Below are positions 21,368 to 33,781 of a stretch of 64,000 nt of DNA, piece after piece (position 1 is the first letter of the stretch; every line of letters starts with the position of its first letter). Source of the DNA: Gerris lacustris (Eukaryota > Arthropoda > Insecta > Hemiptera > Gerridae); the NCBI GenBank assembly GCA_951217055.1, contig OX578279.1, forward strand, positions 26,748,173-26,812,172, written 5' to 3'. The position numbers and the translations under genes are program-made. The notes beneath the pieces are model-generated. The model was not told where the DNA came from. It saw only the letters and a list, made by a program, of their open reading frames with translations, and made no database searches.

Positions 21368-24300
21368 CTGCAAATTAATAAAATTACAATATTAAGTACA
21401 AATAAATAAAGTAATTCTTGACAAGACCCATCACAAAAACCATTGAACTATTTATAATTTAAGTCATAAGTGAAGTCATAGAAAATTGAATTAAAAATTC
21501 TAACTATGTAGACATCGACTGTGAATTAAATACAAATTGAGATAGCGAGGATCAATAAAAAAAAAAGTTATGGATTTACCGAAGTTTCAAAAAAATAGAA
21601 TGCCAATAGTGTGGCACATTACTTCTTCGCGTACCTACTTTACTGGTGTAATGCTTTTACAACCCATTATTGCCTAATTAATTTAATTTTTTTCCTCTTT
21701 TTTTTCTAAATTTGTCAAAATTGTTTTGTTTTTTGCATCCGAGTTTACCGAAGGTAACGGATGGAATTATTATTTATGGAGCTTATTCCTCATAAATATA
21801 CCTTTCAAGACGACAAGATTATTTTCTATAAATTGAAGAAGAAAACATTTTTTTTTTTCGAATCGTCAGAATTTTTACTTTGGCTAATCCTCGCTGCCTC
21901 CAATGTCTATACAATTCGCACTCGGTGCAAAAACTTGAAAATAAATTAAACTAAAATATAATTTATAATCTATATTTTTATCTGTGTTGTACTTACGATT
22001 CTGGCACTCGGAGCCAAAGTATCCAGTTTTGTTGCAATCACATGAGTACCAAGGAGCCTCAGTTATTGGTGCACATTTGCCTCCGTGATTACATGGGTTC
22101 TGAACGCAAGGTTCCTTCTCTTGAGCTAAAAATTAATAAAATCGTATAATTTTCTGTGTAGGTACGTATTAAGTCTTATCACACACTTGATAGAGTATTT
22201 AGATTTAAAACCCAATCAAAATATATAGGACAGTTTTATTTATTATTTTTATATAACTCCTAATGAATTTTGTAGACTAGCATCATGATTTTAAATATTG
22301 AATATCAACGTTATTGCAAAATGACGCGTTTTATTTCTCAGCATATCAAATAGGATATCTTTTATTGTAAATTTTTTACTACTTTGCACAGATTTATTTC
22401 GTTGCAAAATTATTGTAGGAAGGAGTCTAGGTTGCAGATTCAAACTGCCTTTGCATCTATAAAGTCTTAGTTAATACTGATCTTCTTGAGTTTATATCTC
22501 AATAATAAACTAGCACAATCAAATTTATAAAATCTTACTAGCAAGAAGAGCTCTGCATTCGTTCATGCTCTGGAACATAAACTCGCTTTTGCATCCAATA
22601 CCACAGTAGCATTTGTTCTCGTCAATAGCACATCCTCTGGCGATTGGATTGTGAGGCAATTCACAGGGATAGCTCAAGGGGTCATCGAGGGGATTTTTTT
22701 GCACTGTAACAAGTAACATAGTCAATCTGATAAATAAAATTTTCGTAATTACATATTAACAATTAAATTAATAATAGAAAGAAATCTAACATACAAATGT
22801 TGAGAGTAGATCAGTATTTTGGGAATTTTTATTGCAAATAAATGTCTGACTTTTGGTAATAATCTCAGAGCATTCATTCAGAGTCCCTGAACAATGATTT
22901 AGTGATACAGTTAATAGAAAAAGTACAGTTTAATCAGACCGGTTCAAATAGGAGAACTCCAGTTATCCAAATTAATTGGGATGAGAGAGATTCGGATACG
23001 CGGAAATTCGGATGATTGGATATAGCGCAGGAATTAAAGGACATAAATAAACTAAACATTACACGAGGAATCATAAGATAAAACAAAAAGGCTTCGTCAA
23101 AATAAGAATTAGATGATAGCTCATGTAACGTCTTTGGGACGTGGACACACAATAGCAATTTAAACAAACAGGATACCAAAATTTAGTTGCTGTACTTAAA
23201 ATAAACGTTTTCAAGTATTATGACGTTTCTTTAGCACTTTAGCCACATTTTTTATTAAATTACATTTTCTTATGTAAAATTATATGTAATAAGATAAAAA
23301 ATATTTGGTTTTGCAATTCGAAAGGGAATAGCATAAGTAAAAGGAAATGTTTGTTTTAAATTTCCTTCCATTTAAAGCATACCATTTTGGTCCGAACAAC
23401 TTATAATAAAACCACTTTTGAAGGTAGATAAATTTAAGAAATGTACTTTCTTTTTAAGTTTCATAATATATATTTTATATTTTGATAATATACAATTATT
23501 ATTAATGAAGCATAAAGTGCATGAAACATGGTTAAATGATCCTAGCAGTTTTTAAGAAAAACTCCTTCACTTGATAAGCTTTAAAACAATTTAATTATAA
23601 TTGAACGAGCGTATATAGTGAGTTCTTCATTTCAGAGACTTGGGATTTGAAAAGTTTGTTTGTTTGTCTAACGATAACTGGAATAAAAATTGATCAATTT
23701 CAGCAAAATTTGGCACATAGATGCATCTCAGCATTTGTGATAACTGTCAGTTTTTGGAAATTCCACACTAATCATTTCCAAGATGGCGGCCAATATGACG
23801 GACGATTAAAATAAAAAGTTTTAGTCAGCATAATGTGCTATACATGGTTTTAATGGTCTTTATGAGAAGGAAAATAATATGTAACTAATAAACTTTCACA
23901 CTTTATATTTTCAAGATGGCGGCCAATATGACGGACGATGAAAATAAAAATTAGTCAGCATAATGTGCTATACATGGTTTTAATGGTCTTTATGAGAAGG
24001 AAAATAATATGTAACTAATAAAATTTCACACTTTATATTTTCAAGATGGCGGCCAATTAGGCGGACGACTAAAATAAAAAAAATAGTCAGCATAATGTGT
24101 TATACATTGTTTTAAAGGTCTTTAAGAGAAGGAAAAGAATATGTAACGAATTAAATTCCACACTTCATATTTTCAAGATGGCAGCCAATATGGCGTACGA
24201 CTAAAATTAAACTTTTTAGTCAGCATAATGTGTATAAATATCTCAGACACTAAATTAATAAATACGGAATTCACTCAACACCGGAGAAATTAGAAGCTAT

Positions 24301-27300
24301 TAAGAAAATGCCAAAACCTACGAATGTGACACAGTTAAGAGCTTTTTTTAGGTGCTATTAATTACTATGGAAGGTTTATTAGTAATCTACAGAGTGAATG
24401 TGCTCCACTATATCGACTGACCAAGAAAGGAACTGGACAGAACTAGATGATAAGACATTTAAACATTTAAATTGACATCTTCAAAAACAATTGCTCATTA
24501 CAATCCAGATTTATCAATAATTCTTACTACTGATGCTAGTGACATTGGTATTGGGGCAGTACTCTTCCATAAATATCCAAACAACACAGTCCTACCAATT
24601 GGTTACGCTTCAAGATCATTAAAAGATTCAGAAAAAAAAAATTCAGCTATAGACAAGGAAGCATTGGCAATTATTTTTGGAACCATGAAATTCCACCAAT
24701 ACATTTTTGCGGAAGAAAATGTATATTTCGAACAGACCATAAACCATTACAGAAAATATTTGGGGAGCATTCTGAGCTACCAAAGACTTCAGCCAATAGG
24801 CTAACCCGTTGGGCTATACACCTGAGCAATTACGAGTACACAATAGAACATACTGCAGGAAAGAAAACCTATCCAGCTGATGGGCGGTCTAGACTACCAT
24901 TACCGACTGTGGAAAGAGAGAAAATTGAAAAACTTGGTTCTTTAACAAATTCACACTTATTCAATTTAAGACTATCGGAAGTAACTGTCACTAAACAATT
25001 ACTATACAAAAAGAAACGCTAGGAGATAGAATCACTTAAAAATTAATAAGTTTTATTGATAGAGGTTGGCCAAAGAAGGAAGATATGGATCTGGAGACAC
25101 TAAATTATTTTGACAAGAAGGATTAAATATCGTTTGAAAGAAACATCCTAATGTGGCACGGAAGAATTATTATACCTAGGAAACTACAAAAAATTGTTCA
25201 AAACAATCTTCATTAAGGGCATCCTGGAGGAGGAGCTATGCAATCTCAAGCACGGCTTCTAGTCTGGTGGCCAGGCATTGACAGGGAGATTGAAGACTTC
25301 GTCAAGTGTTGCAAGGAGTGCCAAAAGACAAGAGATAGATCACAGGAGACACCACTGAGTTTAAGGTCCCCGCCTCTAGAAGTATGGTCACGTATTCATA
25401 TTGACTACATGGACCCATTTCACATTGGATATTACTTGTTGACTCGTACAGCAAATGGATTGAGGTAAGTCCAACACTCAGTACAACATCAGAATCTACA
25501 ATTGATATTCTAAATGAGATATTCTGTCGGTTTGGTCTACCAAGGAGTATAGGTCCCTAGTTTACTTCAAGGGTTTTCCGGGAATACTGTAATTTCAATA
25601 ATATCAAGCACATTAAGGTACCTCCGTACCACCCTCGGTCGAACGGGCTTGCAGAGAGAGCAGTGAGGACAGTAAAGCGAAGGATGGAAGCAGCTTTAAA
25701 AGAAACTAAAAATTATAAAGCCAGACTTTAATAGGTTCTACTCAGTTTACACACATCTGTCTCGTCAACAACAGAAAGAACACCCGGTGAACTGATGTTC
25801 GGGAGAAGATTAAGGACGAAGCTAGACCTTCTCAAACTATCCGTACATGATGACATCCAAGATAACCTATTTAAACAAAAAATTTCATCACGATAAAAAA
25901 TCAAAATTAAAATATTTTGAAAAAGGAGAAAATGTTTGGGCGGAAAACGGATTAAGAGGATGGGAAGAGTCAGTCATCACTAAAAACAAATCGAGAACTT
26001 TCATTTGAGGTAGAGATGAATGAAGTTACCAGGCGCAAACATGGTGACCATCTGCGCCCTCGTATGGAATCTCCAGCTTCTAGGGGAGAGGGAGAAGTGT
26101 AGGATTTGATACTATATTGTCAACTTATGTTTTGATGTTCAAAGTATGTTTTGATGTTTCATAAATAAAATAACTTTAGTTGAGGCTTTACAAACAGCAC
26201 TGGGAAGATCGACGTATAGTCCGAAAAGCAATCACCTCTACTTTAAATTTATCGTTACTGCTCTGCTTATCATTTATATAACCGAGTAGTGTCCAGACGG
26301 CGACGACTCGCCTCAAAATGATTTTCTATGACAATCCAAGGCACACTTGGTGAATAATATTGGTGATAATATTGGGTTAATGTGAACGTGAAAACATTTG
26401 AAGCTTTTTCTTTTTAATACCTCGAAAACGAAGCTGTTTCAGACTCGTGCTTGCAAGAACTTTCTGGTTCATCGTCAAATTTATTTCAATTATAGGTTTT
26501 TTTTATATTCAATTATATCTTTTAACATTGTATTATGCAGTTTACAGTTGCTCATAGCCTATTGTTGCCCCCCCCCCCCCCCCAACCTTGATAACTATAA
26601 ATTATGATCAAATTATCGGGAATAAATAAAAATAATATCAATAGCGTTATTTGTAGGTATGTTACTTGTATTATACATATATTTACAGCGGCTCATAGCT
26701 TATTGTTTAAACTATGATCGAATTATCGGGAATAAATTCTAGTTTCATACCTAGTAACAAACAAGTTTTCATACCTAGTAACAAGTAAAGTGTATATACT
26801 TAGTGATCAGTATATAGCCATTAATTGTAGCTAGGTGCGTTCTTTGTAAATTAAATAGAATATCAATATGTTATGTTTATGTTATATTATTATGTTTATA
26901 AAAGAACTATGACCCCACTTTTAAACTTAGATTAAAACACTTTGGAATACACAAATATAGATTTTAAATTAGGGAAATAAATAATAAATAAATAAAATAG
27001 AGCATAAAAAATATTTACGGAGTATATTATCTTATCTTAATGATTTTGAAAAAATATTCCTAGTATAAATCTAATATTAATATTTATCATTTATTTTCAT
27101 TTTTATTACAATTTTATTTGATTATGCTGATAAAATGTATTTTACTACAACGCATTTAATCTCTACACTAACATTAATTATAAATATATAGCACATATTT
27201 TCAAATGAAAGGTATTGAAGAGTAGACTACAAAAATATATAACACTTGTGGATATTGTTTAATTTTCCGCGCCACTTTGTCAAAAAAAGTCCAGTCATGC

Positions 27301-28364
27301 ACCATGACTTAATGAGCGAATTTTCAAAGAAATCTGCGTTTTATTGGCTTATGATAATATAGGAAAATTTTGGTTTAGAATTTGCTCGGGTGAAAAAAAA
27401 AATTGGTACACAGGGGTACGGGGTACAAAAGTCAAAATAGTATTTACCCTTCAAGATGAATGTCGTTGGAAAGCTCTTTAAGAGTACAGTAATTGTTGTT
27501 ATTTACACTTTTATCATATTTTCACATAAAAGGGGGGTAAAATGGAAACGTTTTTTGACCCTATATGGTCAAAATTTGACCCCTAAATGGACTCCAAAAA
27601 TTCTGGCCAACGAACTCATCCTTTCTTTTGATATTATTGACATTTTAAAATTTGTTTGAAATTTTTAAGTGCATTCTAAGGGGAGATATCGTCTGGAGTG
27701 ACACATATATACATATATACATACATATATACATACATACATAAAAAAAAGTGTTAAATTTTAGGAATCGATTCAGAATGGTCTAAAACGGATTTCCATG
27801 GAAAAATTTTTCAAAAATTCGCATTACAAAAATTTTGAAGCCATTGCAATAGCGTAATTTTCTTTGAAAATTCGCTAAAAAAAGAACAACATTTTGCGTG
27901 CCCCCCCCCCCTCCTAAAACTATATTTCTGCTGTTACTAGAAATATAAAAAATACGCAAAATGTGCGGTCTGATGGGCCAAAGAAAAAATGAGAATAGCA
28001 GTTTGATCTGATTAACTGGGAATCCTAAATGGTGGCTAATTCCTGTCACGGCGAATTTTTAAAAACTTTTTTAAAAATTTTGAGTGGGGTATCAAATGAA
28101 AGGTATTGAAGAGTAGATTACAAAAATATATAACACTTTGGAACATATTTTATATTTCATGTTATTTTGTCAAGAACATGAAACTTTTGCCCCACCCCCC
28201 TTATACTATTTCCATGTTCACGATACCAACGAAGCCCTTTTTACGTGAGACTTCACGCCTAACCAATTTATTTAAGTATATTGATCATTTAAAAAATTAC
28301 CTGTGGCAGCTTCAGATGGAGCAAAGTAGATAAGGCTTGAAGCCAAAAGAAGTAAGCAACGCAT
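21303..28364 (-). CDS. Secreted Cys-module/EGF-like protein gene, locus 2 (complete, 4 exons)
   Basis: Four exons (28301-28364, 22539-22703, 21997-22125, 21303-21367) join in frame to 423 nt, encoding 140 residues. The order is signal peptide (residues 1 to about 20), a six-cysteine module (C35, C46, C53, C55, C59, C71), one EGF-like domain (C83, C88, C94, C105, C107, C117) and a short tail with two further cysteines (C121, C134). All three introns are phase 1 and bounded by GT..AG. There is no transmembrane segment after the signal peptide, so a small soluble extracellular protein is expected. The six-cysteine module is unrecognised. The neighbouring locus 1 has the same architecture, which points to tandem duplication. 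Function unknown: EGF-like domains usually mediate extracellular binding, but no ligand can be named. Confidence 0.85.
21997..22125 (-). CDS. EGF-like domain exon, locus 2
   Basis: 129 nt between TTTTAG and GTAAGT, phase 1 at both ends. The spacing C-x4-C-x5-C-x10-C-x1-C-x8-C is canonical, with NPCNHGGKC and GYFGSEC. Identical in length and spacing to 8146-8274. There is no calcium-binding D-x-[DN]-E motif before the first cysteine. Confidence 0.9.
22539..22703 (-). CDS. Six-cysteine module exon, locus 2
   Basis: 165 nt between TTACAG and GTAAGA, phase 1 at both ends, 54 codons. Spacing C-x10-C-x6-C-x1-C-x3-C-x11-C with core CYCGIGCKSEF and SMNEC. It begins with an acidic linker, QKNPLDDPLSYP, absent from locus 1. 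The domain family is not recognised. Confidence 0.87.
22704..23659. other. Intron 1 of locus 2, AT-rich part
   Basis: No exon or repeat recognised between the six-cysteine exon and the tandem repeat element. Confidence 0.45.
23660..24237 (+). repeat. Repeat family F, copy 1 (~132-bp tandem units)
   Basis: AGATGGCGGCCAATATG-like words start at 23781, 23914, 24044 and 24176, so units are 130-133 bp. Between them are CAGCATAATGTGCTATACAT and GGTCTTTATGAGAAGGAAAA. The same units form the core of the complete element at 42725-43322. This copy lacks the terminal inverted repeats, and a retrotransposon fragment follows directly. Confidence 0.85.
24255..26097 (+). pseudogene. pol: Ty3/gypsy retrotransposon pol remnant
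   Basis: Plus-strand remnant inside intron 1 of locus 2, which is transcribed from the minus strand. In order it shows the reverse-transcriptase connection region (TPEKLEAIKKMPKP near 24270, YYGRFI near 24365) and RNase H (TDASDIGIGAVLFH and AIDKEALAI, 24520-24680). An integrase zinc-binding segment follows at 25200-25340 (H, then CKECQKTR), then core-domain text including IDYMDP, a stop-damaged second catalytic block and GLAERAVRT near 25650. This order of domains is diagnostic of Ty3/gypsy. Several stops and frame changes (for example around 24450, 25020-25220, 25560 and 25730) make it non-functional. Gag, protease and the catalytic palm are missing, so it is 5'-truncated. Confidence 0.92.
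26083..26400 (+). mobile_element. Polypurine tract and probable start of the 3' LTR
   Basis: GGGGAGAGGGAGAAG at 26083-26097 is a polypurine tract directly followed by TGTAGGATTTG at 26098, the expected 5' end of a 3' LTR. An AATAAAATAA word at about 26164 could be the polyadenylation signal. No matching 5' LTR is present and the LTR's right border is not evident, so the end coordinate is approximate. Confidence 0.55.
26568..26583. repeat. Poly-C run (16)
   Basis: Sixteen consecutive C in an otherwise AT-rich intron. Similar runs: 17 G at 3085, 16 G at 4092, 11 C at 27901 and 21 G at 28872. Confidence 0.9.
27190..27900 (+). repeat. Repeat family G, truncated inverted copy
   Basis: About 600 bp of 27285-27885 are reverse-complementary to 38050-38680 inside the 1001-bp TA-flanked element. 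Shared text includes GTCCAGTCATGCACCA, GGGGTACGGGGTACAAAAG and TTCTGGCCAACGAACTCATC. An (ATACAT)-rich stretch lies at 27703-27750. Terminal CAGGGTC repeats are absent here. Confidence 0.85.
28060..28180 (+). repeat. Repeat family G, short fragment
   Basis: Repeats the 27.2-kb text GTATCAAATGAAAGGTATTG and ATTACAAAAATATATAACAC. Related words occur in family C, suggesting the families share ancestry. Confidence 0.6.
28301..28364 (-). CDS. Signal-peptide exon, locus 2
   Basis: ATG at 28362-28364. 21 codons plus one base encode MRCLLLLASSLIYF then APSEAAT, a strong secretory signal, followed by a GTAATT donor in phase 1. It is the same length (64 nt) as 10463-10526. The 5.6-kb intron that follows contains the retrotransposon remnant and two repeats. 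Confidence 0.82.
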
Positions 28365-29639
28365 TCTTGCTAAAGTGAACCTTTAAGTAAAATTTATTTT
28401 TTATTAGTATATCAAAGTATCAACACAGAGTTATAAGTAATTACATAATAAGTAGCATAGAATTATTTAAAGAAAAATGTTTAGTGTATAATCTTTGCAG
28501 ACCAATTATTATTATTATTGATACACGCAAAGTACCATTAATTGTTTCCTAAGAAGTTTTCAGCGATAAGTACTTCTAGGAAAATACTTAGTGATATACT
28601 TATTGAGTAAAGGTAGAGGAGTACTTACTCAAACGTAAAAGTGCTACTGGCTAATGTATTATTAGACTTTAAATTTTTCGGCTTTTACATTTCTTTTAAA
28701 GCCAAGAGAGGTCTATGATTAGCATTATCATGTTAGTTTCGATTAATTAATTTCATTATTTTTTTAATATTTCAGCTTAAATTTTTCAAAAGTTTAAGCT
28801 AAGAAATTGAATTAAAGGTAAATACATAATATTTTAATTGAATTCTGTCTGTTTCTAGGAACTGATATATTGGGGGGGGGGGGGGGGGGGGGTACAACTA
28901 ATAGGAGGTATTGTAACCACACTATCACTCTCATAAAATTACAGCTTTTAGTAGAATTAACTCATAATTCACTCACCCTTCGATTTCAACAATCTGAAAA
29001 CAACCAAGAAACTGGTGAATATATATTTTTTTTAGCCTTTATAGCAACAATTACGTCTATAAAATGAGTTAAAAAGCAAACAAACACTACAATAGGTCTT
29101 GATTACAATTTTATGAGTATATTTGAATATAATTATTGTGGAATATTGTGAAACTTTTCCATCGTTTTAATCAGCATTCTTTTATATTTCGGTGTATGTA
29201 AGTGTTAGAGTGCGTAGGTAAATGATAAATTTAAAATTAATTTATTATAGAAGTTAATTATTACTAATGTATAACTAGGCATCGCGTGGCTAATTAATTT
29301 TTTATTAGGCGGCGTTAATTTTTTTTTTTTTAAATCATCTTTAGTCGAATATTGATTTATTTAATAGTCCAGTTAGTAAAAAAACTTCCATCTCCAAAAG
29401 GGTGTACGTCTAGAGTTGTCAAGATAAATATATTTTTTTAATAAATAGTAAAATAATTTGAAATCGGTAGTCGCACCTTATTTGTGAGAAGCCTATGAGC
29501 TACTAGACTCCCTTTAATGTTATTTTGTTTAAGTTTAATTAAAAACTGAATTTTAGTCCTGTTTATCAATACTAATAATTTTTTCACTTCTCTGCCCAAA
29601 TGAATATATCTTCTTTCTGTCTCCGATTTTAAAAATTCC
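28365..29639. other. Intergenic DNA upstream of locus 2
   Basis: AT-rich. Contains a 21-base G run at 28872-28892. No clear TATA box within 100 bp of the locus 2 ATG. Nothing else recognised. Confidence 0.45.
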
Positions 29640-30500
29640 AAGACATAACTCCGTTTCAGACATCAGGGAACATTTTTGGTCTCGGGTCTGTCTGTCTGTC
29701 GGTCTGTGTGTCCGCGAATTATGAAACGTGTGACGATAACTTGAGTAAATGTCGACGGATTTTGATGAAAATTGGTAGAAATGTTCATTTTACTAATGCC
29801 CAGGACGAGTTCGTTGGACAAGGTAATGACAGGAGGAGTTCGTTGGTTATCCGTCCAAGCGTTCACGAGCAACGCTCGCGTAAACGTGAACTTCAAATTT
29901 AAAGTAGGAATTTTGGGTCTGGAAAATAATCTAACTTCATATATTTTCACGTGGAGCCTAAACTGATTGACCGATTTAGGAGAAATTTGGCATACATGTA
30001 CAGAAAAAGTATAACACCGAGGTTTAAGCGGGAAATTAATGTTATCTATAATTACATTCAACGAAATATGCATCTTGTCTGTCTGTGTGTAACGTTCACG
30101 TGTCCGACGATAACATGAGTAAAAGTTGACCGATTTAGTTGAAATTTGGTATACATGTTCCTTTTACTTATACTCAGGCTAAGTTCGTTGGACAGCGTGA
30201 TCCGTCCAAGAGTTCGCGCGCAATGCTCACGTTAACGTGAGCTCCAAATTTAAAATTGGAATTTCACGACGGGAAAAAATTCTATCATTACCTATTCGAT
30301 GAGACGAACATTTTTTAGTAAAACCGCAACGACACCGCTATGAATTAATAAGGATCGCTAAAACTATTAAAGCGGGCCTAAACGTTTATAATAGAGAGAA
30401 CAACCTTTTTTATCGATATCTTACGTTCTAACATAACGATTTTAATAAAACTTCATATACACCATCTAATGCACAATTGAAACAAGCATGCAAAATTTCA
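29640..30500 (+). repeat. Dispersed repeat family D, copy 2 (longest)
   Basis: Contains the GTCTGTCTGTCTGTCGGTCT block, ACGTGTGACGATAACTTGAG (twice, diverged), AACGCTCGCGTAAACGTGAA, AACAGCGACACCGCTATGAA-like text and ATCTTACGTTCTAACATAAC. The last ~390 bp (30110-30500) are reverse-complementary to 45195-45640. Confidence 0.8.
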
Positions 30501-33500
30501 ATTTGATACATGCAGTAGTTTTTTTGTAGCAAAGAGATACATTTTATAATAATTGAAAAGGAGATGTGTGGTTAGAGGAATAGTAAGAATGCGTGCAAAT
30601 TAATTTTGCAAACTTAAAACATATAGAAAAATAATTCTTAAATATTCATTATATATTTTAAACTATAATTAAACGCAAGCTAAATTTCGAAGAATTACTT
30701 TGAAGTAATGATCAGTGATGTGCTGCTACCTGCAGAAATATAAAATAAGTATAAAGTTACAATATTGATTTTTTAGTACGTGGTTTTCTTCCTAGATTAC
30801 AGCTCTACTTACTCTTAACTTCTTCCCGTTCAAATTTATATAATACATTTTTTCATGTGTTATATGTATATTAGTATTCTTAAAAAGTAATAGTTCTCCT
30901 TCTCATTGGATTCTCAAGCTAAGAGTAATTTGCACTTTAAAACTTAATACGGGGCTAGGAGAAAGTCTCAGATCTGATGATATCCCCTTGCGGTTGGAAA
31001 GTGAGGGACAGTAGCTTACTTCTCCACCACAGTCTAGAGTAAGTCATTAACTGCGCAATCTTAAAGAAAAATGATCATTTGATGAAAATTTATGATGATT
31101 AATAGCTGTTGCATCATCATGTGTGTTGTGACTGAATAATTTTAATATTTTATCTGATTTATTAGACACATTTATTTCATCTTTATATTAATGACCTGAT
31201 TGATTTGATTAACTAAATAAGGCAATAGAAATACTATCCAATAAGAAAACTTTTTTTTCTTTTTCATCCTATATATTTAAAGGTAGAGTAGGATTTTGAC
31301 TAAAAATACTTTGACTACATAAAATAAATTCAATTTTATATTAATATATATTATATAACAATTTATTTGATTGAAATTATAATCACATTCTTTTGTAAAA
31401 TTATTTTGTACAACTATTTACATACATTGTTTAGTATTAATTAATTTATACATGGTTAGTTTGAAAAATAAAAATCTGGAAACAATATTATTTGTTATTA
31501 TTAATCTGATACTAGTCCTAGTTTAATATTTAAGTTGTGGAATATTATAACTTATTATTTTGCATTAGTTTAACCACTCGAAATTGCCGGAACTTTTAAC
31601 TCTTCTTTTGTATGTTTAAATTCCTAAATCAATATTAATCTCATACTGTTTTTCCAATAATCTTAAAAAACCTGTTTCTGTTCAAAATAATATAAGGTGC
31701 ATTATTTAAGGAAGAGACCTGTTGATGAACACCTTTTTTTATGAGCATTTAGTTTTCCTGGTTTCTTTTTTTTTTACAAATATTTAGTATTTTTACTGTA
31801 CTATAGTCCAATAATTAATTATTTTAATAACATTTCCAGATTTTTATTTTCACTTTTTAACCTTCAAACTTACTCGAATTTTATTTCTCTCTCTCTATTT
31901 TTAATAATCATTCATATATAAATTCGATAATTTTTTTATTCATGAAAATAAATTTATTATAATTAAAAATATTTTTTTTTTAATAGATCCAATCTTTAAG
32001 TTACTTATACATTTTATTTAAAAGAAAGATCTATTATACAATTTAAATGTAAAAAAAGGAAATCAAATGAAGAAAATGTATGCAAAAAGTAATAATATTA
32101 TCTTAGTCAACATAAAGATTAATAAATAAAATGTTTAATAAAAATAAAATAATAAATAATACTGATTCAAAATATGTTTTTTTTTTCAGACTAGAATATT
32201 TTTTTAAAAAATGTATTATTTACAACATTAATTTACAATATAATTACAAATTAATTAATTATATATTTTTTTTGTTAATTTTTATACAAGTGGTAACCCA
32301 ATATCATATACTATTTACATTTATATATATAGAATTACAGTAATAATTTACATATTTTAGAAAATGGACCGATTTTACATATAAGAGTATAAATTATCTT
32401 ATTTTAATGGTATGACTTTTCAACATGCAGAAGAAATAAATATTAGTTGAAAAAATATAAAAAAAAAATTGTTTACATTTTTAATTATAATATTAGCCAC
32501 GGAGTTGATTATACTTAGACTTAGGTGTATGTTTTAATTATGTTTATTATAAATATATTTCTAACATCACTTCAATCTGTATTTTTTTTTTTAAATGTCT
32601 TGCATATTGTAACAAAAAGTATATGTCTGCCATTTTTTATGCTTCTAGCTACAACCAGACTAGTTTCGTGAGTTTGGACTGGGCGCATTGATTATTTTAA
32701 TTTTATTATTTATTATTTATTTTAATTATTATTATTATTATTTTTTTTTTTTTCAGAATAATCTGCTCTGGACGATTCTTAATATAGGCAAAGTGGGCTA
32801 CATTTTCCAGGCTTCTTCAAGATACTGCCACGATTAGTTTACATATATCTGGTTTTCTTCTCGCCACAATGATAAAGGTACTTCTTATATTATAATACAT
32901 ATTTTATCTTACTAGCAGTTTTCAGACATTCCAATATAATTGTGATAAATCAAACATAAATATTTAAATGTATACAATAATCATCATAACTTAATTTAAG
33001 TAGTAGATATAAGTAAAAGATTAACGGAAGAAGTTAAATTAAATATGTTGCAATTAGTGCTATCTATCTATTTATTTAAACGTATACTGACATTGTTTAT
33101 AAGGTAAATATATATTTTAAGTTTAATTGTTTAATCTAAATTACATACTGAAGAATATATTTGTAAAATAATAATTAAATTATTGCATGTTGATATTTCA
33201 TTCATTATAACAAGTTAAATGACTAGTTATTGTTTCATTGACTAAAATTCCATGACTTAGTGAATATATAATTGTGAAATCGGTCCTCTTCTTCATTTAT
33301 TTAATTAATACAGCTGCATTCTAATAATTTTATATGAAGAACTTTGGTTGAAATTTCCTTTAGTAAAATATAATTATTTTGACAAGTTTAATGACTAGAT
33401 TTTTTGGTTTGTTTTATAGACTGGATTACAGTCTTTAATGTGGAAATAAGTTAGAATTAGTGCTTTATGTTCACTTCCCCTTATATTTTCATTAGTTCAG

Positions 33501-33531
33501 TAGTTAGACAAATAATTGCTTAGTTCAGTTA
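30501..33531. other. Very AT-rich intergenic DNA
   Basis: Downstream of LMX1 on the minus strand. Extreme A/T runs from 31.2 to 32.7 kb. One GC-richer block at 32757-32878 is preceded by a long T tract and TTTCAG and followed by GTACTT, so it could be a plus-strand exon, but no protein is recognised. Confidence 0.45.
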
Positions 33532-33689
33532 TTTATTTAGGAATTGGGTATCTCTTTTTGCCTCTGCCACTTGGTACAGCGTTTTCGTTTACCGAATTTA
33601 ACATTTATGTCTGTCAAAATTTAAGATTGCACTATTTTAAATTAAGCTTACTCAAAAAAGAGAAGATTCCTTATTCTCATTGGTTTATT
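33532..33689 (-). terminator. Polyadenylation signals, LMX1
   Basis: AATAAA occurs on the minus strand at 33684-33689 (~93 nt past the stop) and at 33532-33537 (~245 nt past the stop). Either could end the LMX1 transcript. Confidence 0.4.
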
Positions 33690-33781
33690 TATCGGCTATC
33701 ACCATTAATTGATTCGTGTTCCCTGCCGTTGAAACCTTATTGACTACCAGTCCAAGGCCTCTGGATCAGGGGTAAGAGTGG

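Noticed and set aside
29663..30073. 136-codon minus-strand open frame
   Set aside because: Encoded by repeat family D; its (GACA)n stretch translates to TDRQTDR, a known low-complexity artefact.
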